Translations under genes and position numbers: made by a program
The notes under the pieces: generated by a model
What the model was told of the DNA's origin: nothing
The model's input: only the letters and a program-made list of their open reading frames with translations
Databases searched by the model: none
Shown: piece after piece, positions 1 to 9,973 of the stretch
Position numbering within the stretch: the first letter of the stretch is position 1
How the letters are laid out: the number at the start of each line of letters is the position of its first letter
Origin: Dichetophora obliterata
Taxonomy: Eukaryota > Arthropoda > Insecta > Diptera > Sciomyzidae
Assembly (NCBI GenBank): GCA_963920525.1
Contig: OY986439.1
Location: forward strand, 213,928,000 to 213,991,999
Direction: 5' to 3'
Length of the DNA: 64,000 nucleotides

Positions 1-286
1 TTAAAAAAAATACTGTTTTTTTTAACCTTATAAGAAAAAAAGAAGAACCAAATAAAGCAGAATTTAATTTAAAGTCTAAGACAAGAGAAGTCTTTCAATT
101 TTACTTTTCAAATGAAAATCCCTTGAAGTGCCGGCTAGGCCCAAAATATACTAAAGCTGACGAGCTATATACGTAACTCCGTGGCGCGTCCCCAAAATAT
201 AAAGTATCACAACTCAGATATATACCAACAGAATAGGATGGGTCGGTCTAAATACAACAATAAATTTTTTGATAAACTCGATCTAA

Positions 287-622
287 AATATTTCTTGGCT
301 TATTGCAATACCCTCCGTGAAAGGATTTCGCGATGTGTTAATCCTTAGACTTGCTCTAATTTTTTTTAAAAAGTGAAGTTTTGGTAAAAAAAATTTAGAA
401 CGAGCAGATTTCTCCACATTTTTTATACTATTGGTAATCTTTTTTGAAGCTTTATTTTTGGAATTTTTTGTTTTTGACAATTCATAGAAACAAAAAACTT
501 GCCCATACAAAAAGTAGTTTTTTGCCCAAAAAAGACTTTTTTACAAATCTTCGAACAATTCTAAGGGTTAACACATTGCGAAATCCTATCGTGGAGGGTA
601 CAACAATGAGCTAAGAAATATT
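287..622. repeat. MITE with about 50-bp terminal inverted repeats
   Basis: The left end (AATATTTCTTGGCTTATTGC) and the reverse complement of the right end (AATATTTCTTAGCTCATTGT) match. The match continues with a few changes through ACCCTCC, GGATTTCGC and ATGTGTTAA. The element is 336 bp with no coding capacity. Short frames in it are fortuitous. The superfamily cannot be assigned because the duplicated target is unclear. Confidence 0.65.
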
Positions 623-2892
623 AAGGAAAGAGTAAGTTTATTAAACAATTTTTTCGGCACGACCTAATGTTTATTAGACCGGCTCGATTGATAAAGTATT
701 TCAGATTCTTACTCCGCAGGCTCATTTTAAGCCACAAAGGACAAAAAGTAGAATTGGTACAAACTGAGTGAGTGTTTTCAAAAACAGAGTTTTTGGGATA
801 TTTTTGACTATTTTTCAATTTTTGGGATATTTTTGACTATTTTCAATATGAAATTTTAAATTAATTTTAAATGGACAAAAATAAAAATTAAAAACCTAAA
901 AATGTTACATATTTGCTAGACACTTTTGGGGGCTTGAATCCCAAAATTTCTTCCCTTGGCCAAGTGCCTGTCTTATAGGTATTACAAATAAATTTATAGA
1001 ACTATTTTTCAGCCTAAAAATATGCAGCACGGTTAAAGCAATGAAAATTTCTAGTAACTTACGCAAGTTACACACTTTAAAATGTAGTCAAGTGCATTTA
1101 GCAACAATACTCTATCAATATGAAATGATATTTAAATTACAAATTCTTAGCATATTTCTTCATTTGTATTTAAGAAAATAGAAAAGGATGTTGCTATTAA
1201 GTCCGTATAATAAATTTTTAAACCTGTGCAATTGAGTATTTTACAAAGTTGCAAAAATCACCAAAAACAATGCAATATTTTTTACTTCATAATATTCTTT
1301 TAAAATATTGTAAAATGAATTGGTATTTTAAAAAGTAAATCACATTTTTGCGCACAGCTTAAAAGTATGCAATACAATTCTACCATATGCCACAATCCAT
1401 TGACATGTTTAGTAAAAACACTCAAATTTTGTAACATTAAATTCTGCACATCAACAAATATTTACTGCTTGCGCTCAAAAGTATGCAACTTGATATTTTT
1501 TCTTCTTCTTCTTTCATATTGCACTTAAATTATACTAAAACAAAAATTGCAATTTAAGTTGGTATTTCGTTGATACGCATAAATTTTTGTTGATGTTCAA
1601 ACACAATGTTGCCAACTTTTACAAATTAAGCACTGTGTAGTAGCATGCTGCCTGGTGTGTATGTGTGCGTGTGTTTTTTTTTTATTTGCTGCACAAAACT
1701 TTCTCGTCTGGTTGAGGTTTTTAACAGTTTATTGCATACTTTTAGTTTATAACGAAAATCATTTTTATGACTCAAACAGGAGCTACAAAAAGCAAGAATT
1801 GTATCTGGTTTTTATGAGAATGAAATTATCTACATTGTTGTTGTTGCTACCGATGATGATATTGCTATTGCCGCTGCTCCTGTTCTTATTGTGGTTGTTG
1901 ACATTTTATTGCTTTTCATTAATGGTAACAACTCGTCGATACATTGTTTTGCTTGTTGTGCATTTTTATTGGTTTTTTCGTTTGATTGTGTGTATGTGTG
2001 TAAATTTTTTTGTTTGTTTTTGCCCAATACATTTACATAACAGAGAAAAATATAATAGGCGCAAAGCATTTTCTACACTCAATAGCACATCATTTGGTTT
2101 TTTCTTGTATGTAATAAAACTTTCACTACATACATCTTTAAAAACTGCTCAAAACACCAAATTTTAGTGTTCGACCAGTTTTTCACCAAATTTGAGAGTT
2201 ATACCAGATTTTCGACCAGTTCAAAAATTGCTATTTTTTACTTTATAACACGTATTTAACACTCTCCGACCTAACGCTAAGCTACTGAGAATTTTTTTAA
2301 GTTTTTTTGGAGTAAATGGTCTTTATATGATATGAAAACATATGCAATGCATAAATTTTTATATTTTCATTTCCTTCAAGGATTTTCGAGAACCGAAAGT
2401 TTACACTGAAAATAATTTTTTTTTAACCAAATAACCTCCAATCATTTGAAATTTTAAAATATATAATTTTTTTAGTTAAAATGTGTGCACTTCCCTAAAA
2501 TTTCGCTACTAGTATTTTAGCAAATGAAAAACATTTAACATCCGCGACGCATTGAAAGAAATAAATAAGTGTGATGCGAGAAGTCCGTGAAAATATAGGA
2601 AACGTCGAAACAATATGAGAGGCAATTATAAACAATAAACAACGCAATCGATACATGTTAATTTGTTTAAAATTAGTGAAAGAAAAGTGAAGATATTCAG
2701 ACTTAAAGTAAACTGCACAATTGTGCGTACACGGTCGGAAAGGGTTAAAGGTTGATTTTCATTATAACTTGAATACATGTCATTTTTCGTCTAAAATTGG
2801 CCATTTTTAAAAAGTATTTTAATGCGCACTTACACAAGCTTCACATGCTGGTTATATAAAAATAGTTTTTGCTGAAAAATTATCGCAATTTA
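623..2892. other. AT-rich intronic DNA, no gene seen
   Basis: This is inside intron 2 of the kramer-like gene. It holds poly-T runs, a GT-rich tract near 1655-1680 and a region of GTT/GCT triplets near 1835-1900. The open frames there (1655-2167 plus strand and its antisense) have simple composition and no recognisable domain. I see no exon or transposon end that I can defend. Confidence 0.5.
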
Positions 2893-3934
2893 CACGGCGC
2901 ACAGTGCGCTTTTTTAAGTTTAGGATGACATTTGGTTTGTTTTTTCTTTTTTTGTTAGTTTTTATAAAAAAATATTTTTATTCGTCAGATTATAAAACAT
3001 ATATTATGAATGTGTTATTAAAAACTTGATGTATTGTATGGTTTTTTTTATAAAATTCGGCAAAGTTTAAACTTTTTTAACAAAAATAAGCTCAATAAAA
3101 GCCAAAAAATAAAGTTAAGTTTAAACAATAATAACTTCGAGCACAAAGTATATTTCAAAGTTTTGTTTTTTTGACTTTTTTATCGCCATTTTAATCGCCA
3201 TTGAACTTAACATAAAATACAATAAAAATTGTTAATAAAGAAAAATAGAAAAATCATTTATATATGACTGTAAATTTTTCAAGGAATAGAAATTTAAATA
3301 AAATTTAGTAGAAAATATCTAGCTAATTAAGCATTATTGAAGTGAAAGGCTTTTACTATCATAAAATATCGTACTTCTACCTTCTGTTTTTGTAAAAACC
3401 TGCCCATCAGCTTAAAAATGAAACCATCTAGCTTAATTTGAAAAAAAACCACTTAATTTGAAAAAAGGTCTAAAAATCAAATTTTGCCCCAAAATGCACT
3501 GATTTCCAAGTAGGTTAAATTTAAAGAAAAATAAAATAGAATTCATGATTTCAAACAATTTTTATTAGCAACCATTTTATAAAAAAAAAAATTTAAATTT
3601 CGTTAATTTGGTAATATTGTTTTATAGGAGATATATCTAGAAAATATCCGATTTGAAATATTTTAAGCATGACGTTTAAATGAAGTTAAGTAAACTAAAT
3701 TTACTCTTTAAAAACATAAATAAGCAATTTTAAGCGGGTTTTTTTTTATTAAAAAAAATATGGTTTGTATGGGAGGTAGGCGATGCAGTTGACTTGGAAT
3801 TCTAATTATTTTTGTGATGTTACTTAATTAAGGCTTAAATTCATTTGTACAAAATTTCATGGCCCTAGCTTTTATAGTTTCTGGGATAATGCAAATGTCA
3901 TCCTAAAATCGAAAAAAGCGCAATGTGCGACGTG
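2893..3934. repeat. TIR element of about 1.04 kb, no coding capacity
   Basis: The left end reads CACGGCGCACAGTGCGCTTT. The reverse complement of the right end reads CACGTCGCACATTGCGCTTT. Both continue into AGGATGACATTTG. The terminal repeat contains its own small palindrome (GCGCACAGTGCGC). The interior is AT-rich without a readable protein. No convincing target duplication was found, so the exact ends could be off by a few bases. Confidence 0.6.
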
Positions 3935-4159
3935 GCATCTGCTTTGCATGGACCGTATTAGATTTCGATATCTTTCAACGGGGATGGCTTGATTTTCATT
4001 AAAATTTGTTCATTAAAATAGTTCAGATAGTTCATTAAAATTTGAGATATTTTGAGTGCTTATAACCTTTTTGGCGTCCTATATCATAAGTGATCTATAG
4101 AATTAAAATCTGTACTAGAATGGTCACTCGAGTAATCTTATTGAGTTATATTCAAAGAT

Positions 4160-4650
4160 TTTTTTGTCAATTTCGCCGTATGTTAAGGATCATTATCTTG
4201 TTGAAATGTCCAAACAACCGACCAATTTTCTTTTGCTCATGGCAACATGACGTCACGTAATATTTCTACACATTTTTCTTTGGTGAAATACCATCAATTC
4301 GATGAATCGGACCAACTTCGTTCCAGAAAAAGCATCACAAAACATTTATCGACTCGCCATCATACTTCAAAGCCGGTGAATCTTATTTGTGATGAAGCTG
4401 AGCCTTTTTTTGGACACCTTACGTATTTTCTACCGGCAGGTACAATGCGATTGACCTTTGTTAAATCACAGCAGACTACGAATTTTCATTGAATTTCAGT
4501 ACAACTCGCATGAGCTTTCTCAAACTCCACGCGTCTTTTTCTATGCTCAGACGTAACCAATGGTTTTTTGTGTGCTATTCTTCTGAGAAGGCCAATTTTT
4601 GCACGTTTTGATATGGAAACACTGTTTCAGGTTGAATGCCTACAGAAGTT
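4160..4650 (-). pseudogene. Broken Tc1-family transposase fragment
   Basis: Read on the minus strand, this stretch gives recognisable Tc1 transposase pieces in changing frames. First comes ISKRAKIGLLRRI, the end of the DNA-binding region. Then KKPLVTSEHRKRR, then a degenerate first catalytic block (CCDLTKVNRI, where Tc1 proteins have SDETK), then GRKYVRCPKKGSASS. Near 4200-4170 is WTFQQDNDP, the second catalytic Asp block, which is followed by a stop. The third catalytic block (PDLNPIE) is not found at lower coordinates, so the copy is truncated at its 3' end as well as frameshifted and interrupted by stops. It is inactive. Confidence 0.75.
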
Positions 4651-4740
4651 TTCTTGGTTTCTTGATCTCGAGAAACGAAGCAGTTTTCTTGGTTTCTTGA
4701 TCTCGAGAAACGAGGCAGTTTTCTTGGTTTCTAAAATCTC
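4649..4740. repeat. Tandem repeat, about 46 bp, two and a half copies
   Basis: The unit GTTTTCTTGGTTTCTTGATC plus CTCGAGAAACGA(A/G)GCA recurs at about 46-bp spacing. It ends in a third partial copy at 4720-4735. It abuts the Tc1 remnant on one side and the dispersed repeat at 4735 on the other. Confidence 0.7.
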
Positions 4741-4985
4741 GATTGACAGTGCAGAAGGCGGAGGTGAGATATTTTTGACTGTCCCACCAGTCACACTCCT
4801 TTAACCAATGAAATATCACCAAAATATTTATGTGAGTTATTTTTTGTCGGTAAAAGTTTTATAAGTCGGTTCATAATCTTTTGTAAAATATCACTTTGAT
4901 CATTATATTACATCAAAATACAAAGTTACAAGTCTAAACATTAGGGTTTCTGGAGTTAGCTGTCCCACCAGTCACTATGAAAATA
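4735..4985. repeat. Dispersed repeat, copy 1 (second copy at 29026-29280)
   Basis: This 250-bp sequence is about 90 percent identical by eye to 29026-29280. Each copy contains two same-orientation occurrences of a CTGTCCCACCAGTCAC-like motif about 180 bp apart. The reverse complement of that motif (GTGACTGGTGGGACA) is also the terminal repeat of the palindromic element at 28440-28901, so these sequences may share ancestry. No coding capacity. Confidence 0.7.
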
Positions 4986-5483
4986 TAGCCCCATATATAG
5001 CTCTAAAAAGCATAAGCACAATTGTGCAATAAGTTTCATAACAAGGAAATTTTAAGTGCTAACAAGTCACAGTGCAATAATTCGATTTTTCTTTGATTCA
5101 ATATCAAATTTTTATGGGTTCGTTTATGGAAATTTGTACTCAAAACTTAGCAACCAGCTAAAATAGTTTCTATTAATATCTTTTAATTGAAAATCTATTA
5201 ATGCGCAATTCTCAAACATGTCTTTCTTTTATATAAAAAGAATATATAATTATTTTTCTATAAAAAGGATTTCGATTTTAACATTTAACTAATACACCTA
5301 AAAAAGTCCCAATAACATTACATCTGGTCCAGGGACCACACTAACTTTAATGCTATTAAAACACAAATTTATTTAAAAATGCATATTGTTTTTTGAGGAG
5401 TGTCTTTAATAAAGTTTTATTTCCTATTTAAAGAAAATTTTGCGAATTATTTGGAATAATTCAATTGAATTGAAAAATAAATA

Positions 5484-6398
5484 CACTCGAGTTAATAATT
5501 TGATAACTAATATTATTTTTCTTGAACTATAACACAGTGTGTAAAACTATAAATAAACAAGCACATCCAAACTTTATAGAAATTCTTAATGAAGGTCATG
5601 TTGAAAGTACATAGCATTTGATTTGACCTCTTAAGGTCATTATAATTTTTTTCAACTTATTTTTAAAATTGAAGTACTCGAATTTTGTTGTGACGACATT
5701 AATTGCATTCTTACAGCCATTTGGCCTATTGGAAATGAAAAATACAATTCCATTTTTTTCAATAGAATTTGACGTAAAATAAGGGTATGTAAAAGATTTG
5801 ATGAAATAAGAGCGTTTGTGTGGTAGCAAACATTAATGCATAGGAATCAGTTTTTAACAAAACAAAACAACGTTAAAATTGTCGCCATTTGGCAAATTCT
5901 TAACCGAATTCGATGTTCTTAAATTAAATGAAAAGGCAGTTTTACGTGCAATTAATTTTTGTGAAAATGCAAATAACATTATTGGATTATTATTTAATTA
6001 AAATTTATAGAAACACCATTTTTTTTTTTAAGTTAGGAAAAAGTACAAGAAATTGCTTCGCTACAGGCTTCAATTTGTATTTTATCGAATATCTTTTTAC
6101 ATAGCCTTATTTTGCGTCAAATTCTATCGAAAAAAAGTTAATTTTATTTTTCATTTCAATGCAATTAATGTCGGCACAACAGAATTCGAACACTTTAACT
6201 TTAGAAATAAGTTGAAAAAAATTGTGATGACCTTGAGAGGTCAAATCAGGTGCGATAGACTCTCAACATGTCCTTCTTTAAGAATTTTTATAAAGTTTGG
6301 ATGTGCTTGTTTATTTATGGTTTTGGCGCACTGTGTTATAGTTCAAGAAAAATAATATTTGTTATCAAGTTTATCAAGGCTTTTTTTTGAGACGAGTG
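5484..6398. repeat. Foldback element with long inverted arms, TA target
   Basis: The ends read CACTCGAG and, at the right, CGAGTG, each next to TA (5482-5483 and 6399-6400). This suggests a Tc1/mariner-type TA duplication. The arms are hundreds of bases long and share landmarks in opposite orientation, for example CTTGAACTATAACACAGTG near 5520 and its complement near 6330. The motif GACCTCTTAAGGTCA near 5624 is mirrored near 6230. A related element lies at about 45110-46030. No protein is encoded. Confidence 0.7.
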
Positions 6399-7340
6399 TA
6401 TACTCTTTTGGTTTTTTTTTTTGTTCTGGTCCCACAGAACAGGTGTTCCAGTTAATGGTTAAGAAACAATGCTGTTGAAAGTTTCTTTAACTTCATTTGC
6501 ACAAATTTATTGTACTTTAAAACTACTTTCAGCACACTTTTATGGTAGTGAGCAATATTTTTTAAACATCTGAAACCAATTTTATAAAATATATCGAACT
6601 ACAAAATGAAGGTGTAATAATTCTGATTTTTTTTCACTTAAGACATCTATAAATGAGTAAGAATAAACTAAGTAAAATAGCATAAATTGTCTCTACGAGC
6701 TCTTAAAATTGGTATAGCAATTATTGCGCACTGGTCGTGTCAAACATTTTTTATAGAATAAAAGTAACAGATGCTTAGTTGTTTTTAATGACAAGGCGCT
6801 TTTATGCTAAGAAAAAATGCTCCTGAAAGTTAACTCGTAGTATTGTATTAATTAATGAATTGGCTGTTTCAGCTATTTTTGAGAAAACTCATGCTTCATG
6901 CTATTGTGCTATCCTTATTTCATCATCTAAAGCTAACTTAATTAAAGCAAATATATTGCTCCATGGTTTTTTAAATCATCTTTTTTTTTTGTGACTTTGA
7001 AGTCCTGTAGAAAGTTATTAAATGCTTGGAATCGTTGTTCTGTTTATAATTAAAGCAATTAAAAAAGTTTCAAGTATTTTTGACCAATTCAATTAACTTT
7101 CAATACAATCCTTTCTTTTTCAATAAGTTTTACTGCAAAAACAATAGCAAGGAATTCACTTTAAAATGCCAATCTCAAGATTTGCTGTCAATAAGCACTT
7201 GAATAAATTACTTGAAACATATCTATCTATAACTGAAGCTTAAGATACTTGAAACGCTGAAGTCGACCAATACAAAGCTTTTGGATGAAGTGACCAGACT
7301 TAATAAATATTCAGAGGAATTGTTTATCTGCTTAACTTAC
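6399..7340. other. AT-rich intron sequence, no feature seen
   Basis: Part of intron 2 of the kramer-like gene, directly downstream of its GTAAGT donor. I see no repeat ends, exon or RNA gene. Confidence 0.5.
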
Positions 7341-7433
7341 CTTATCTCGCAGCATATCGCGTATGCGTCCTGCTTGGTTCTTAGAACGATGCAGCTCCAG
7401 TTGTAGCTCCAGGCAGCGTTCCTGCCAATTGAT
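7341..7433 (-). CDS. kmr: Second coding exon, start of the PLEKHH/MAX-1 coiled coil
   Basis: This 93-nt exon encodes 31 residues, beginning INWQERCLELQLELHRSKNQ and ending in IRDMLRDK. It is bounded by a good acceptor (TTGCAG after a pyrimidine tract) and a consensus GTAAGT donor. It keeps phase 0 with the preceding exon. The pattern W-Q-x-R-C, spaced leucines, R-x-x-Q-A, then I-R-x-x-L-x-x-K matches what I recall of the start of the N-terminal coiled coil in vertebrate PLEKHH1 and PLEKHH2, and so the fly MAX-1 homologue kramer. No continuation of the coiled coil, nor any PH, MyTH4 or FERM exon, is recognisable at lower coordinates. The next intron therefore runs at least to the left edge of the window (more than 7.3 kb). 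A different long coiled-coil scaffold is possible but less likely. Confidence 0.8.
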
Positions 7434-7503
7434 CTGCAAGAGTTGGGTAGAGAATCAAACAGAAAATGTGTTGCATATTTTAGGGAACACTCGTTGCGCT
7501 TAC
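7434..7503 (-). other. Short 70-bp intron of the kramer-like gene
   Basis: Read on the minus strand, it starts GTAAGC and ends in a pyrimidine-rich stretch with CTCTTGCAG. The length is typical of short fly introns. Both flanking exons are phase 0, so splicing keeps the frame from Glu291 into the coiled-coil exon. Confidence 0.85.
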
Positions 7504-8376
7504 CTCGGGCACTGCGTGTGAATAATTATTTAGCTGATGCACATCCAGGTGCTCAGTCAGCGCGGAGAAATGCGGCCACGGCGCATCGGTATCGAGTGCA
7601 GCCAAGGCGGGGTTTTGTGTTGACTGGGATGTTGGCGCAGCAGCGGGTAGCGTTGCAACTGCGGTTAGTGGCGTGGCAGCCGCTGCCAATTGAGCCGCAT
7701 TTGGCTTAGCGGGTATGGGAGGCGCGCGTTGTGTACGGCGCGGCATTAAACGCGGACTGTTAGGCGTGGATTGTGAAGTCAACGCAGCAGTGGCAGCAGC
7801 AACATGAGAGCAACGTATTTGACTAGTGGTGGCATTGGCGGAGCCGTGCGACTCTCCACGCACTAGCGGCATGTTGCCGCTAAACGATGTGGCGCGTTTC
7901 GAGAGCAGCGGCGAGGTGTTCAAAGATTGAGTGTCATAGAGCAGAGGCGGCAGCGAAGATTGCTGCTGCTGCTGGCAGAGAAAATGTTGTTGCTGCTGTT
8001 GATGGTGGTGGTGATGCTGCTGGTAGTAGTGCGCCGGCAGCAGATGATGGTGATGCGTTTGCGAAGTGGCTGATGGAAATGTTTGTGTGCCGCTTGGCAC
8101 AAAGTAGCTGTCGGTGGCATGACGCAAATAGAAATTGTGCGAATGCTGCTGAAAGGATGAAAGATGTTGCTGCACATGGACATGCGTTCCACCTGAGGGC
8201 GTTGCGCGCCCTGAACCCACCGGAGAGGGTGACGAAGAAGTGGATCGAGGCCGTTGCTGCTTAAGCTGTTGTGGTTTTTGCTGATGTTGTTGCAGTTGCT
8301 GTTGCTGCTGCTGCTGCAGATTAGTTAGCGAATCGAAGATTTGCGATAAGCGACCCGAAGGCACTTCGTCGGACAT
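7504..8376 (-). CDS. kmr: First coding exon of a PLEKHH/MAX-1 (kramer-like) protein
   Basis: This exon encodes 291 residues, read from the first ATG at 8376. A longer frame opens upstream at a GTG at 8445, but a fly gene would not use it, so I take MSDEVPSG as the N terminus. The protein is low-complexity: poly-Gln at residues 21-41, Ser/Pro at 44-63, and a His/Gln tract at about 107-139 (five His, then five Gln, then another five Gln). A proline motif RAPPIPAKP lies at 217-225 and could bind an SH3 domain. Ala-rich sequence follows to about 260. The exon ends in GAG (Glu291) followed by a GTAAGC donor, and joins in phase 0 to the coiled-coil exon at 7433..7341. The family call rests on that next exon, because this segment is not conserved enough by itself. 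MAX-1/PLEKHH proteins are cytoplasmic, membrane-associated coiled-coil, PH, MyTH4 and FERM proteins that act in axon guidance and neuromuscular development. GC content is well above the surroundings, as expected for real coding sequence. Confidence 0.85.
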
Positions 8377-8550
8377 TGAGACACAAAGCGATAGAGCAAT
8401 AGAGCGACAGAGCGATAGGGAGCAGGCGAGGGCGATAGCACGCACGTTTGAGTTTTCTTCTTTAATTTTTTTTTCTTCTTCTCTAATTCACAGCCATTGC
8501 GCAGAGTTTGAGCTTGTAAATATGAGAGTGTTGCCAATTCTGCATTTTAG
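8377..8550 (-). other. Candidate 5'UTR of the kramer-like gene
   Basis: The minus strand upstream of the ATG has no in-frame ATG for at least 23 codons. A plausible acceptor (TTTCATTGCAG) lies just before 8550, which would make 8550-8377 the 5'UTR part of this exon. If so, the leader contains a short upstream ORF starting at about 8545 (roughly 20 codons, ending in TAG), which could damp translation. The segment next to the start codon is a repeated CTATCGCTCT-type pyrimidine tract. No promoter is visible, and the transcription start may lie far upstream. This is inference from splice-site appearance only. Confidence 0.35.
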
Positions 8551-9297
8551 CTGCAATGAAAAGAACATTTTTTTTTTCTCTTTTAATAAGCTTATTTTTA
8601 CATATATGAGCAATTGCTCATTAGTATGCAAGTCAAACATTGGCCAATAAATATCGGTTACAATAAAACTAATGAACCGCTGCTGCTGCTGCTGCTTCAA
8701 CTGAGAACAAATGCATTGCTTCTAATTTATATTTCATGCATGCTACGACATGCTGAAAATTATAAGAATTGCTCAATGAGACAGGAAGTGCAGCTGAGCT
8801 GAGCAGTGTAGCAACAGCGAGTGAGAACTTTGCCATTTTTTATATGTATATATGATTGACGTTTCCTACAGCATGTCGCACAGTGTCGCAGAGGCGGTAA
8901 AAAATCTTGAAAACTTTAATAGCAATATTGAAAATGTAAGTTTCTAAAATATCAACGAACTAAAAACATAACGCACTGCTCACATTAACGACGGCCACGA
9001 CATTACGACATCTGTCAAATTTTTTTTACATGCTTTTCTTATGGAGCTGAATTTGATGAAAATGTCGCAGCGACATGACAATGTTTGCGTCGTGGGTATA
9101 GAATTATTTTCAATTTGAAGAGTGACAACAGCGCAAGTATAAGGGTTTGTGCATGCGTGAACGAAACAATCGTATGATTTTTTCAAATTGTTTACTTTTT
9201 CTTCATGTCGAATCGTAATGTCGTGTAGTCGTGAATGTGTTCATAAATGATATCATTAAAAGTTCTATAAGAGAAAACACATTTGTTAAATTTATTA
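8551..9297. other. Upstream or 5'UTR-intron DNA, short CTG run
   Basis: It contains a short (CTG)n run at about 8680-8695 and otherwise mixed sequence with somewhat higher GC than the transposon-rich parts. No promoter element or exon can be defended. Confidence 0.4.
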
Positions 9298-9973
9298 CAC
9301 GGAGATAATTATTTACCTTGAATCAAGCAAATGTTTTGCTTAAAATCAAATCAGAAAAACTTTGCTCAATCACGGTGTCGTTTTAGAAAAAGATTGCTAA
9401 ATTATAATCACTCTTCATGTATTTAGGAAAAAGCAAAATTTTAATTAAATTCAAGCAAAATTTTGCTAAATTATTATTAATTGCAAAAGCAAATTTCTAC
9501 TTTATTCAAGCAAATATTTGCTAAGTCATCATAAGTCATCAAATAGCAAACTTTACCTAAACTAAACACACGAGCACACGCTTATTCATAATGAAGAAAA
9601 TTAGGCGATGATTGGTAAACAACTGCGATGGTCGAATGGATAAGCGCATGCACTTACACTCACGCGGCCGAGGTCCAAATCTTCAGATGGTGGTAATTTT
9701 TAAATTTTATTTAATGTTGCATGAGTTTAGAAAAATTGCCATTTGCAATTGGATAACTTAGCAAATATTTGCTTGAATAAAGTAGAAATTTGTTTATAAT
9801 AACTTAGCAAAATTTTACTTGATTTTAATCAAAAATTTGCTAAATTATTATAAACTGGAATAGCAAAATTTTATTAATTTTTGCTGAATTCTAGCATAGT
9901 TTTGAAGTGGCTGCGAGTCAAGCGCAAGTTTTGCTTAACCACAATACAAATTTAGCAAACAGTTTTCTCCGTG
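9298..9973. repeat. Palindromic element (TA target) with a tRNA-like core
   Basis: The ends are CACGGAGA and TCTCCGTG, flanked by TA on both sides (9296-9297 and 9974-9975). The arms are rich in AAGCAAA/TTTGCTT motifs that recur in opposite orientation, for example CAAGCAAATATTTGCTAAG near 9508 and its mirror near 9758. The whole element could fold back on itself. The middle of the palindrome (9623-9693) is much more GC-rich and resembles a tRNA gene. No protein is encoded. Confidence 0.7.
9623..9693 (+). other. tRNA-like module inside the palindromic element
   Basis: An A-box-like stretch TGGTCGAATGGA lies at 9629-9640 and a B-box-like GGTCCAAATC at 9672-9681, 31 nt apart. Spacing and order suit an internal RNA polymerase III promoter. 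The A box is followed by TAAGCGC, as in many tRNA D arms. I cannot close a convincing acceptor stem, so this is more likely a tRNA-derived promoter or SINE-like head than a functional tRNA. Confidence 0.45.

Noticed and set aside
1655..2167. 170-codon plus-strand frame and its antisense
   Set aside because: Composition is driven by poly-T and GTT/GCT triplets, with no recognisable domain.
7443..8264. Plus-strand open frames opposite the kramer exon
   Set aside because: They are antisense shadows of the GC-rich, Gln/His-rich exon and cross its intron; no domain or splice support.
8377..8445. Upstream extension of the kramer-like frame to 8445
   Set aside because: The extension begins at GTG, not ATG, and lies in a pyrimidine-rich leader. 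The first ATG at 8376 is the natural start.
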